This document shows positions 55,707 through 64,000 of a DNA stretch of 64,000 nt, in pieces. The notes beneath the pieces were generated by a model. That model saw only the letters and a program-made list of their open reading frames with translations, did no database searches and had not been told where the DNA came from. The position numbers and the translations under genes were made by a program. The stretch's first letter is position 1. Each line of letters opens with the position of its first letter. Location: positions 1,922,001 through 1,986,000 of the forward strand of contig NZ_CP099960.1 in the NCBI RefSeq assembly GCF_024137865.1, in the 5' to 3' direction. This DNA comes from Moraxella sp. FZFQ2102 (lineage in GTDB: Bacteria > Pseudomonadota > Gammaproteobacteria > Pseudomonadales > Moraxellaceae).

Positions 55707-55754
55707 GCTGCTGTCAGATACGGTCTGATGGTGGCTGTTTTAATCCGTAGGGAG
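55707..55754 (+). promoter_or_regulatory. Possible autoregulatory RNA structure in the rpsF leader
   Basis: A 12-bp stem with four G-U pairs (55707-55718 with 55724-55735) has the loop TACGG. That loop is exactly complementary to CCGTA at 55745-55749, directly before the ribosome site GGGAG (55750-55754). This forms a plausible pseudoknot that could hide or expose the rpsF ribosome site. rpsF leaders in many bacteria bind the S6:S18 complex for autoregulation; whether this matches that described motif was not tested. Confidence 0.5.
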
Positions 55755-55759
55755 TCCTT

Positions 55760-56161
55760 ATGAGACATTATGAAGTGGTGCTATTGGTTCATCCAGACCA
55801 AAGCAACCAAGTTGCCGACATGGTAACTAAGTACCGTACTATCGTTGAAGAGAATGGTGGTGCGAACCATCGTCTAGAAGACTGGGGTCGCCGTCAATTG
55901 GCTTACCCAATCAACAAAATCCACAAAGCACACTATGTGCTACTGAACATCGAATGTAACGACGAAACTCTAGCTCAGCTAGAAGAATTGTTCAAGTACA
56001 ACGATGCCATCATCCGTAGCCTAGTTATCCGCCGCGAAGCAGCTATCACTGAACAATCGCCACTAGCGAAAGAAGCAGAAGATAAGCGCACTCGCAAAGC
56101 TAACCGTCGTAACGAAGTTCGCACCGAGCAAGGTGAGAGCGACGCTGACAGCGATAACTAA
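55760..56161 (+). CDS. rpsF: 30S ribosomal protein S6
   Basis: Small-subunit protein binding 16S rRNA together with S18. [15 protein letters not shown] at the start, then [25 protein letters not shown] in the middle are diagnostic. The 133 residues are typical, including an acidic C-terminal tail ending DADSDN. First gene of rpsF-rpsR-rplI; priB, which sits between rpsF and rpsR in enterobacteria, is absent. Codon choice is strongly biased toward CTA for leucine, as in the neighbouring ribosomal genes. Confidence 0.97.
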   Translation: MRHYEVVLLVHPDQSNQVADMVTKYRTIVEENGGANHRLEDWGRRQLAYPINKIHKAHYVLLNIECNDETLAQLEELFKYNDAIIRSLVIRREAAITEQSPLAKEAEDKRTRKANRRNEVRTEQGESDADSDN

Positions 56162-56177
56162 TTAAGGAGATTTCATC

Positions 56178-56405
56178 ATGGCACGTTTTTATCGTCGTCG
56201 TAAGTTCTGCCGCTTTACCGCTGAAGGCATCACTCACATCGATTACAAAGATGTAGAACTACTAAAGCAATACATCAGCGAAAATGGCAAAATCGTTCCT
56301 AGCCGTATCACTGGTACTTCTAACAAATATCAGCGTCAATTGGCTGTGGCGATCAAGCAAGCTCGCTATTTGGCTCTATTGCCATACACTGACAACCACA
56401 AGTAA
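56178..56405 (+). CDS. rpsR: 30S ribosomal protein S18
   Basis: 75 residues, the standard length. [20 protein letters not shown] and [31 protein letters not shown] identify S18. Lies 16 bases after rpsF with AAGGAGATTTCATC as ribosome site. Confidence 0.98.
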   Translation: MARFYRRRKFCRFTAEGITHIDYKDVELLKQYISENGKIVPSRITGTSNKYQRQLAVAIKQARYLALLPYTDNHK

Positions 56406-56421
56406 TTAACGGAGATAAATC

Positions 56422-56898
56422 ATGCAAGTTATTCTATTACAGCGTGTCGTTAATCTTGGTAAACTTGGTGAAACGGTTGATGTAAAAGCTGGTTACGGTC
56501 GTAACTACCTAATCCCACAAGGCAAAGCACTACCTGCAACTGAAGCGAACATCGCTAAGTTTGAAGCACGCCGTGCTGAACTAGAAGCGATCGAAGCAAA
56601 AGAACTAGAAGTTGCTAAGCAACGCGCTGAAGCACTAACTGATGTAAATGTCATCATGCGTGCTAAGTCTGGTGATGAAGGCAAGCTATTCGGTTCTATC
56701 GGTACTCGTGACATCGCTGATGCCTTGACTAAGTCTGGCCTAGAAGTAGATCGTCAAGAAGTGAAGATGCCTGAAGGCGCATTCCGTCAAGTTGGTGAGT
56801 ACAAAGTTACCATCCAACTACACCATGATATCTCTGCTGACATCTTGGTAACTATCCTAAGCGAAGATGCACCAGCTGCTGATGCTGACGAAGAATAA
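56422..56898 (+). CDS. rplI: 50S ribosomal protein L9
   Basis: 158 residues with the elongated two-domain L9 pattern: [36 protein letters not shown] (N-terminal rRNA-binding domain), a long central helix, then the C-terminal domain with [20 protein letters not shown]. Slightly longer than E. coli (149) through an acidic tail (APAADADEE). Last gene of the operon, followed by a terminator. Confidence 0.98.
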   Translation: MQVILLQRVVNLGKLGETVDVKAGYGRNYLIPQGKALPATEANIAKFEARRAELEAIEAKELEVAKQRAEALTDVNVIMRAKSGDEGKLFGSIGTRDIADALTKSGLEVDRQEVKMPEGAFRQVGEYKVTIQLHHDISADILVTILSEDAPAADADEE

Positions 56899-56913
56899 TC
56901 CTTAAAGGATTAC

Positions 56914-56947
56914 AAACCCCTGAAGTGTATAGCTTTGGGGGTTTTTT
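56914..56947 (+). terminator. rpsF operon terminator
   Basis: 12-bp stem with two G-U pairs (AAACCCCTGAAG / CTTTGGGGGTTT), loop TGTATAG, then TTT. Lies 16 bases after rplI. Confidence 0.85.
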
Positions 56948-56984
56948 GTTTTTGTTAATAAAATAGTGAATTTGATAAGTTAAA

Positions 56985-57025
56985 CAAAAACCCTGCCACA
57001 ATCCATTATCAGATCATGGCAGGGT
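56985..57025 (-). terminator. roxA terminator
   Basis: On the minus strand the stem ACCCTGCCA / TGGCAGGGT (plus-strand 56990-56998 and 57017-57025) is followed by TTTTTG. Confidence 0.82.
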
Positions 57026-57041
57026 CATCAGCAGAATAAAC

Positions 57042-58184
57042 TTACACCAACACCAACCAATTATCATTCAGCCAGCCAGTGATTTCATCCATGGTGGCAT
57101 TTGGCACATCATCATAACTTAGGACTTCGCCGTCAATCAAGCGTACAAACACCGATAGGGTGGTATCATTCAGGCAGATACACTCGCCATTGATATACCA
57201 GTCATCATTCACACGCACAAAGCGACAAGCAGGATTGAGCATCAGGCACTCACCATCACTTAGGCGTAATTTTAATTCTTGGCTATTTAGCTCATCTTCA
57301 AAAGCAAGTAGTTCATATTGGCGTTTTGAGACCAGTTCAGCCACTGCATCGGCGATGATTTGATCACCTGTTTCTGAATTAAGTAGGTCAAGCAGCGCCT
57401 GCTTCATCGCGGCAATACTATCACGGCTCAGCTCATAAGCATCGGCTTGTGCGGCTTGTGGCAAGGTCAAAACGCGGAAAAGTTCTGAGTGGTTGGTTGC
57501 GACATCGGCGACTTCATCGATGATCTGTACAAGGTTTGGGCGGCGAAAACCAAATGAGAAAGTCAAGCAATCATCTTGAGCGATACCATGATGACTCAGC
57601 ATCGGCGGTACATACAGCACATCGCCCACTTCCAGCACTTCATCAAAGATGATCTCGCCCATATCATCCAATAGGCGAATAGGCTGATTAGGCACAAATG
57701 GCGTGCCATCGTCGCACATCTTGCCCAGCTGCCAACGGCGCGAGCCATAACCTTGCGCCAAAAACACATCATACTCATCATAATGCGCACCCACCGAGCC
57801 ACCGGCTTGCGCGACCGAGACCATGATGTCGTCTTGTTGCCATTTTGGAATAAAGTCAAAATGCGACCACAACTCACCTAATTCAGGCGACCACTGCTCA
57901 AGATTTTGTACCAAGATCGTCCAAAGCTTTGGTGTATTTTGTAGATCTTCTTCACAAAGTGGCGAGTTTTTCAATGACCATTGGCTTTCATCGGCGTCAC
58001 TTTGGCTGATCAGACGCGCCGATACACCATCTTCTAAAGCCAATCCAAGCACATCTTCAGGTTCAAACATTCCCACCAAAGCAGGCAAACCACCCTTAAT
58101 CAAAAGCGGCTTTTTCTGCCAATATTCTGCCAAAAAAGTCTCAGCGCTCATGCCATTAGGCAAGCAATATTCATTGTGTTTCAT
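57042..58184 (-). CDS. roxA: 50S ribosomal protein L16 3-hydroxylase (JmjC/cupin)
   Basis: Fe(II)/2-oxoglutarate oxygenase (YcfD/RoxA) that hydroxylates an arginine of ribosomal protein L16. The N-terminus has FLAEYWQKKPLLIKGGLP; the JmjC core has GAHYDEYDVFLAQGYGSRRWQLG (metal His and Asp), then VGDVLYVPPMLSHHGIAQDDCLTFSFGFR (second metal His). The 380 residues match E. coli YcfD (373). Single gene with its own terminator; next to other translation-modification genes (prmB, tgt) only by position. Confidence 0.9.
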   Translation of the reverse strand: MKHNEYCLPNGMSAETFLAEYWQKKPLLIKGGLPALVGMFEPEDVLGLALEDGVSARLISQSDADESQWSLKNSPLCEEDLQNTPKLWTILVQNLEQWSPELGELWSHFDFIPKWQQDDIMVSVAQAGGSVGAHYDEYDVFLAQGYGSRRWQLGKMCDDGTPFVPNQPIRLLDDMGEIIFDEVLEVGDVLYVPPMLSHHGIAQDDCLTFSFGFRRPNLVQIIDEVADVATNHSELFRVLTLPQAAQADAYELSRDSIAAMKQALLDLLNSETGDQIIADAVAELVSKRQYELLAFEDELNSQELKLRLSDGECLMLNPACRFVRVNDDWYINGECICLNDTTLSVFVRLIDGEVLSYDDVPNATMDEITGWLNDNWLVLV

Positions 58185-58244
58185 TCAATTGTCCAGTGTA
58201 TTTCAATTAAAATCAAAAAAGCTTTTGCATAGTGTAGCAATTTT

Positions 58245-58257
58245 TCTGGATAAATCC
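58245..58257 (+). repeat. Repeat copy 1: TCTGGATAAATCC
   Basis: 12 of 13 bases match the copy at 58423-58435. Both copies also sit beside AATCGCGC (58264-58271 here), in opposite order. Confidence 0.45.
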
Positions 58258-58422
58258 AAACCCAATCGCGCGCTTTATGATTGATCTTTATCAAATGATG
58301 AAAATTTTAGAAATTCACTGTGGCAATTGTGGTAATTTTCACCGCTTTTCTTTATAATAAGGGCAATTTTCACCTAATTTTGGGCGTGAATGGGTGATGT
58401 AGATGAACTTGCCAATCGCGCC

Positions 58423-58435
58423 TGTGGATAAATCC
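58423..58435 (+). repeat. Repeat copy 2, containing a perfect DnaA box
   Basis: TGTGGATAAATCC; its first nine bases (58423-58431) are the exact complement of the consensus DnaA box TTATCCACA. It lies 22 bases before the prmB start. A single box is not an origin; it could allow regulation by DnaA or be chance. Confidence 0.45.
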
Positions 58436-58452
58436 GAATTTTAAGGTTATTT

Positions 58453-59565
58453 ATGTCAGAATTTAATGAAACTGCAAATCATGACGACTTATTAGAGCAT
58501 GAATTTGAATACATTCCAAGCGAAAATGGCGATCTGACCCAAGCAGACATCGCGGCTTTGTACGCTGAGCTTGGCGAAGCTGAGCAAGCTTTGGTGACCA
58601 TTCGTGATTTTATCCGCTTTGTGGTGACGAAACTGCGCCAATATGATGTGGTGGTGGCGCAAGGCACGACCGATGAATTTGCTGAAGCAGCGGCGATTGT
58701 GCTGCATTCATTGTCATTGCAATGGTCGGCAGATGAGCAGATTTTGGACTGTAAGCTTACCCCAAGCGAAAAGCAAGAAGTGCTGACCTTGTTGTCTGAG
58801 CGTATCATTCAGCGTAAGCCATTGAGTTATTTGATTAATTTGGCATATTTCTGCGGTTTGCCATTTTATGTCGATGAGCGCGTTTTGATTCCGCGTTCGC
58901 CGATTGCTGAGCTGATCAATCAGCAATTTTATCCGTATTTCGATGTCGATGACGCGCGCAAGAATAAGTTTTTTGATCATGGCTTGGAAGAAAAGCAGCT
59001 TGCCGCGCCTGAGCGTATTTTGGACCTTTGTACAGGTTCTGGCTGTATCGCCATCGCGCTTGCCAAGGCATTTCCTGATGCCAATGTTGATGCCACAGAT
59101 ATTGACAAAGATGCGCTAGAAGTGGCGTGGACGAATGTCGAGCATCATGAGCTTGAGCATCAGGTGAATTTACTTGAGTCTGATTTGTTTGCCAAGATTC
59201 CTGCTGAGAATCAATACGAGCTGATCGTGACCAATCCGCCATATGTTGATGCTGCGGTGATGGCAGATTTGCCGCCTGAGTTTTTGCACGAGCCTGAGCA
59301 CGCCTTGGCAGCAGGGCAAGATGGCTTGGATTTGGTGCATCAAATCTTGCATGACGCGCCTGATTATCTGACGCGCGATGGTTTGTTGGTCTGTGAAGTG
59401 GGTGATAGCGAATGGGCATTGCGCCAAGCTTATCCTGAGATTCAGTTTGAATGGCTGACTTTTGAAAAGGGCGGCAGCGGTGTGTTTGCCATCAGTTGTG
59501 AAGAACTGCTTGAATATCGTGAAGATTTTGCGCGTCAAGTTGAGCGTGTCAAAGGGGGCTTGTAA
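58453..59565 (+). CDS. prmB: Ribosomal protein L3 N(5)-glutamine methyltransferase
   Basis: SAM-dependent methyltransferase that modifies a glutamine of ribosomal protein L3. The helical N-terminal domain leads to PLSYLINLAYFCGLPFYVDERVLIPRSPIAELI, then ILDLCTGSGCIAIALAKAFP (SAM motif I) and ELIVTNPPYVDA (the NPPY catalytic motif). The 370 residues exceed E. coli PrmB (310): an acidic N-terminal extension and an extra loop of about 20 residues before motif I. aroC follows after three bases, the same neighbour as in E. coli, which supports prmB over hemK/prmC. Confidence 0.9.
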   Translation: MSEFNETANHDDLLEHEFEYIPSENGDLTQADIAALYAELGEAEQALVTIRDFIRFVVTKLRQYDVVVAQGTTDEFAEAAAIVLHSLSLQWSADEQILDCKLTPSEKQEVLTLLSERIIQRKPLSYLINLAYFCGLPFYVDERVLIPRSPIAELINQQFYPYFDVDDARKNKFFDHGLEEKQLAAPERILDLCTGSGCIAIALAKAFPDANVDATDIDKDALEVAWTNVEHHELEHQVNLLESDLFAKIPAENQYELIVTNPPYVDAAVMADLPPEFLHEPEHALAAGQDGLDLVHQILHDAPDYLTRDGLLVCEVGDSEWALRQAYPEIQFEWLTFEKGGSGVFAISCEELLEYREDFARQVERVKGGL

Positions 59566-59568
59566 CTC

Positions 59569-60657
59569 ATGGCTGGCAATACGATTGGACAACTGTTCAC
59601 CGTTACCACTTGCGGTGAGTCACATGGCGTAGGCTTGATGGCGATCGTCGATGGTGTGCCACCAGGACTGTCGCTGTCGGCAGAAGATTTACAAATTGAG
59701 CTGGATCGCCGCAAACCAGGTACTTCCAAATTTGCCACGCAGCGCAAAGAACCTGATGAAGTCGAGATCATCTCAGGGGTCTTTGAAGGCAAAACCACTG
59801 GCACGCCAATAGGGCTTTTGATTCGTAACACTGACCAAAAATCCAAAGATTATGGCAATATCGCAACAACTTTTCGCCCAAATCACGCCGACTATGCTTA
59901 TACGATGAAATACGGCTTTCGCGATTATCGTGGCGGCGGTCGTTCATCGGCGCGCGAGACGGCAATGCGTGTGGCAGCTGGGGCGATTGCCAAGAAATAT
60001 TTGGCAGAAAAATGCGGCATCGTCATTCGTGGCCATGTTACCCAAATCGGCACAGAAAAGGCTGAAAAGCTGGATTGGAATGAAGTGGGCAATAACCCAT
60101 TTTTCTGTGGTGATGTCGATGCTGTGCCACGCTTTGAAGCTCTGGTGACTTCGCTGCGTGAACAAGGTACAAGCTGTGGCGCGCGCCTTGAGATTTATGC
60201 TGAGAATGTGCCAGTGGGTCTGGGCGAGCCTGTGTTCGATCGACTTGATGCCGACATTGCTCATGCGATGATGAGTATCAATGCGGTTAAGGGTGTGGAG
60301 ATCGGCGATGGCTTTGCGGTGGCTGGGCAGTTTGGTCACGAAAGCCGTGATGAGCTGACGCCAAATGGTTTTACGGCAAATCATGCAGGCGGTATCTTGG
60401 GCGGTATCTCAAGCGGTCAGACGATTAAGGTTGCCATCGCACTTAAGCCAACCGCGAGCATCACCACACCAGGTAAAACCGTCAATCTGGACGGTGAAGT
60501 GGTCGATGTCATCACCAAAGGGCGTCATGATCCGTGCGTCGGCGTACGCGCAACGCCAATTGCTGAAGCGATGCTTGCGATTGTGCTGATGGATCATCTG
60601 ATGCGTAATCGCGCACAAAATGCCGATGTCGTACCGCCATTAAAGCCGATTGCTTAA
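59569..60657 (+). CDS. aroC: Chorismate synthase
   Basis: Last step of the shikimate pathway: EPSP to chorismate, needing reduced FMN. Signature blocks are [56 protein letters not shown] and [17 protein letters not shown]. The 362 residues match E. coli (361). Coupled to prmB (three-base gap) and ended by a terminator. Confidence 0.97.
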   Translation: MAGNTIGQLFTVTTCGESHGVGLMAIVDGVPPGLSLSAEDLQIELDRRKPGTSKFATQRKEPDEVEIISGVFEGKTTGTPIGLLIRNTDQKSKDYGNIATTFRPNHADYAYTMKYGFRDYRGGGRSSARETAMRVAAGAIAKKYLAEKCGIVIRGHVTQIGTEKAEKLDWNEVGNNPFFCGDVDAVPRFEALVTSLREQGTSCGARLEIYAENVPVGLGEPVFDRLDADIAHAMMSINAVKGVEIGDGFAVAGQFGHESRDELTPNGFTANHAGGILGGISSGQTIKVAIALKPTASITTPGKTVNLDGEVVDVITKGRHDPCVGVRATPIAEAMLAIVLMDHLMRNRAQNADVVPPLKPIA

Positions 60658-60663
60658 CTTTCT

Positions 60664-60695
60664 AAACCACAAGTGCGTTGCGTTTGTGGTTTTTT
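60664..60695 (+). terminator. aroC terminator
   Basis: 9-bp stem AAACCACAA / TTGTGGTTT with an 11-base loop, then a T-run (TTTTTTG). Confidence 0.85.
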
Positions 60696-60746
60696 GTTGG
60701 GTTTTAAGATTTTATATTGTTTAAGAAATTTACAATAAGGATAGCC

Positions 60747-61214
60747 ATGACTCCTGCGATTAATTTATTAAAAAAGCAAAAAATCACCCACAGTATCCAT
60801 GAATACGAGCACGATCCAAACCGCCATGATTTTGGGCTAGAAGCAGCTGAAGCATTGGGTTTGTCGGTCGATGAAGTGTTTAAGACCTTGCTTGTAACTG
60901 ATGGTGCGACTTATTTTGTGGCGATTTTACCTGTCAATCATAAATTAAATCTTAAAAAGGTTGCTGCTGCCGTCGGGGTAAAAAAGTTACAGATGGCAGA
61001 ACCAAAAGACGCTGAGCGCATCACAGGCTATATCGTCGGTGGTATCAGTCCGATTGCACAGAAAAAACGCCTAAAAACCGTATTGGATATTTCTGCTAAG
61101 CAGTTTAACAAAATCTATATCAGTGGCGGTCGCCGTGGCTGTGATATTGGTATTCATCCTGATGATTTGGTGCAAGTTTTATCCGCGACTGTCGCAGATG
61201 TGCTTGATGCTTGA
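60747..61214 (+). CDS. ybaK: Cys-tRNA(Pro)/Cys-tRNA(Cys) deacylase YbaK
   Basis: 155-residue trans-editing protein that hydrolyses mischarged Cys-tRNA(Pro). HDPNRHDFGLEAAEALGLSVDEVFKTLLV, VNHKLNLKKVAAAVGVKKLQMA, TGYIVGGISPIAQKK and ISGGRRGCDIGIHPDDLV are characteristic. The ATG at 60747 follows ATAAGGATAGCC. A TTG at 60717 is rejected. Single gene. Confidence 0.92.
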   Translation: MTPAINLLKKQKITHSIHEYEHDPNRHDFGLEAAEALGLSVDEVFKTLLVTDGATYFVAILPVNHKLNLKKVAAAVGVKKLQMAEPKDAERITGYIVGGISPIAQKKRLKTVLDISAKQFNKIYISGGRRGCDIGIHPDDLVQVLSATVADVLDA

Positions 61215-61485
61215 ATGGTAGTCATTAAGCCATGTCACCACGCCGACAAGCTTAGTGATACAAGCGTAACCAAATGTAATGATTTGTACTTATTTGTACT
61301 TTGAAGTATCAGTTTGTAGTTTGCTACTTGTAAAAATCGCACAATCCTTTTAACATTCACTGTGCACCTACTTGTTTGTATTTTCAGGTAATTTTACATA
61401 AATATAAATAAAGTGGTGGTGTGTATTTTTGATCAAGTTTTACAAGCCAAGTGTTCATTGGTATGTTAATTAATAAAGGTGTCTT

Positions 61486-61890
61486 ATGAAAAAGAGTTTT
61501 GGTGCAGCGATTTTGGCAGTGGCAGCATTAACGGGCTGTGCGGCTGGCGGTACGACAGGTGCAGCGACTGCAGGTGATGCGACGGCGATCGGCGTGGGTA
61601 CAGCGACCAATGTCGGTATGGCGATTTTCCAACAAGCAGTCGATGCCAAGTGCCGTACAGAGCTAAACAACCAACCGATTTATAAAACCGCGTCAATGGT
61701 GCTAAGCAGCGAACAAAAAACTGCACTTGAAAACAATGTCTGCGGCTGTGTCGCTGAAAAAGCCCCACAAAGCGTCACCATCACCGAAATCGCTCAAGCG
61801 GCGGTAAGTCCTGCAGCGCGCACCCAAGTGGTAGCATCGGCGGTGACCAAGACCATCAATGCTTGCGCAACCAGCTTTTTGGGCCAGTAA
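61486..61890 (+). CDS. Small lipoprotein with a CxC motif, function unknown
   Basis: 134 residues, not recognised. MKKSFGAAILAVAALTGC is a signal peptide with a lipobox (acylated Cys at residue 18). A Gly/Ala/Thr-rich stretch (residues 19-45) could be a glycine-zipper segment. The mature part has four further cysteines (about C57, C86, C88 and C126), including NNVCGCVAEKAP, suggesting disulfides in the periplasm. The ATG follows AATAAAGGTGTCTT. Its own terminator follows; next comes another small lipoprotein gene. Confidence 0.75.
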   Translation: MKKSFGAAILAVAALTGCAAGGTTGAATAGDATAIGVGTATNVGMAIFQQAVDAKCRTELNNQPIYKTASMVLSSEQKTALENNVCGCVAEKAPQSVTITEIAQAAVSPAARTQVVASAVTKTINACATSFLGQ

Positions 61891-61898
61891 TTGATGCT

Positions 61899-61933
61899 AA
61901 AGCCTTGAGAATATTGGTTTCAAGGCTTTTTGT
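61899..61933 (+). terminator. Terminator after the CxC lipoprotein gene
   Basis: Perfect 10-bp stem AAAGCCTTGA / TCAAGGCTTT (61899-61908 and 61920-61929) with T-run. Confidence 0.85.
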
Positions 61934-62050
61934 TTACTTTTGTAAAAACTGTGTTATAATTGTAAATAGTAAAAGCAGTTGCGGTCTTGGCAATGGGCGA
62001 AAGACGCTTCCAGAAGGTATCAGCTGTTTGGTGAATCGGGAATTGACCAG

Positions 62051-62521
62051 ATGCAATATTTTTTTGAAAAAACAAGTCGAACGATTGGCGTTGCTGTGTT
62101 GGCGATGTGTATACTCAGCGCCTGCGAAAACACCCAAAAAACCGAGCCAACCGCCCAGACGATCGACAATACTGCGGCAGGTGAGAATGATGTCGTGACG
62201 CGACGCAGTGCTGCTGATGCTTGTCCGCGCTTGATCCAAAAGCGTGTCGATACCACCCAGTCAGTACGCCAAGAGAGTATCTCTGCCAGTTCTTGTGACT
62301 ATTTTATCTATCCTAAAGTGGGCGATCAAATCTCGGTCGTGGTTTCGAATAGTAGCCTAAAACCAACGCTGAGAATGCCTGTTTTTCATGACTTTGCCAA
62401 TGGTATTTATACTGTAACGGACAATGGTCGCCATGTCATCCGTGTAGAATACGATGCCATCGCCACGCGTCCGAATGTCCTAGATTTTGAGATCGAAGTG
62501 GATATTAAGTCTGCGTCATGA
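62051..62521 (+). CDS. Small lipoprotein of unknown function
   Basis: 156 residues from the ATG at 62051, not recognised. MQYFFEKTSRTIGVAVLAMCILSAC ends in a lipobox (acylated Cys at residue 25). A short linker and a Thr/Asn/Asp-rich segment follow, then a compact beta-rich domain with two cysteines (ADACPRL and ASSCDYF), which probably form a disulfide, and GDQISVVVSNSSLKPTLRM. The beta pattern recalls pre-peptidase C-terminal (PPC-like) domains, but this is only a resemblance. A start at 61979 would put 24 residues before the signal sequence and is rejected. Confidence 0.7.
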   Translation: MQYFFEKTSRTIGVAVLAMCILSACENTQKTEPTAQTIDNTAAGENDVVTRRSAADACPRLIQKRVDTTQSVRQESISASSCDYFIYPKVGDQISVVVSNSSLKPTLRMPVFHDFANGIYTVTDNGRHVIRVEYDAIATRPNVLDFEIEVDIKSAS

Positions 62522-62538
62522 TTGCAATTTAAATACCA

Positions 62539-62574
62539 AAAATCCGCCAAACCATTCAGCTTGGCGGATTTTTT
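62539..62574. terminator. Bidirectional terminator before tgt
   Basis: Perfect 12-bp stem AAAATCCGCCAA / TTGGCGGATTTT with loop ACCATTCAGC and T-run, between convergent genes. Confidence 0.9.
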
Positions 62575-62586
62575 ATTGCGCGGCTG

Positions 62587-63792
<1,206 letters not shown>

Positions 63793-63837
63793 TTAAAAAA
63801 AGATCACTTTATTTCAAATAACTGATTTTAAGAAAAG

Positions 63838-64000
63838 CCATCATTTTTCTGCAAAAACATCGCATCGCCATAGCTAAAAAATCGATATTGTTGATTGATG
63901 GCGTGCTGATAAGCATTTTTGATATTATCAACGCCTGCAAAAGCAGAAACGAGCATTAAAAGCGTTGATTTTGGCAGATGAAAATTAGTAATCAAGCAAT
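63838..64000 (-). CDS. queA: S-adenosylmethionine:tRNA ribosyltransferase-isomerase, 3' end
   Basis: Only the last 53 or so codons are inside the window. The C-terminal sequence [21 protein letters not shown], then [20 protein letters not shown] is diagnostic of QueA, which adds the epoxycyclopentandiol ring during queuosine synthesis. It is upstream of tgt on the same strand, as in many gammaproteobacteria. The stop is TAA at 63838-63840. Confidence 0.92.

Overview
The window is a stretch of ordinary gammaproteobacterial chromosome, most likely from the family Moraxellaceae (Moraxella or a close relative). This is inferred from the 13-gene nuo operon with a fused nuoCD, rpsF-rpsR-rplI without priB, moderate GC, and heavy use of the leucine codon CTA in ribosomal genes. 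There is no prophage, insertion sequence, CRISPR array or rRNA operon. About 60 protein genes, two tRNAs, one tandem glycine riboswitch and some twenty intrinsic terminators can be supported.

Layout. 1-2016: the 5' part of metY (minus) and argC. 2138-4602: a small envelope group with two convergent VanY-type (M15) peptidases and an SH3-domain lipoprotein. 4762-9030: a copper group of copA behind a CueR-like 19-bp-spacer promoter, lolA, a DUF305-type lipoprotein and a CopZ-like chaperone. 9214-25257: the complete respiratory complex I operon nuoA-B-CD-E-F-G-H-I-J-K-L-M-N, with tight or overlapping junctions after nuoB. 25306-31366: fpr, pncA, an MFS exporter, rimO and a DASS-family transporter. 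31655-32221: an imperfect palindromic repeat element, then tRNA-Val and tRNA-Asp (minus) with a near-consensus promoter. 32302-34678: gpx, an Smr protein and DAHP synthase (minus). 34935-38367: ispB and rep. 38443-45567: a GST, an MFS transporter, ubiH, an LrgA/LrgB pair, an Asp/Glu racemase and a Na/Pi cotransporter. 45625-49057: TerD, a META/DUF4377 lipoprotein behind a Fur-like box, ruvC and fxsA.

49091-54526 is the glycine cleavage system on the minus strand: tandem glycine riboswitch, gcvT, gcvH, terminator, an AT-rich orphan gene, gcvP. 54675-57025: ycgL, a small membrane protein and rpsF-rpsR-rplI, whose leader can form a hairpin whose loop is complementary to bases next to the rpsF ribosome binding site. 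57042-60695: roxA, prmB and aroC. 60747-64000: ybaK, two small cysteine-containing lipoproteins of unknown function, tgt and the 3' end of queA.

Most of the window is housekeeping: respiration, C1/glycine metabolism, aromatic and quinone biosynthesis, translation-factor modification. I found no clear new multi-gene system. The items best worth checking are the orphan gene inserted between gcvH and gcvP, the rpsF leader pseudoknot, the copper group with its DUF305 lipoprotein, the LrgAB-racemase-transporter cluster, the Fur-box-controlled META/DUF4377 lipoprotein, the unusual insert in NuoG, and the unexplained repeats at 31655-31816, 36068-36122 and 58245-58435.
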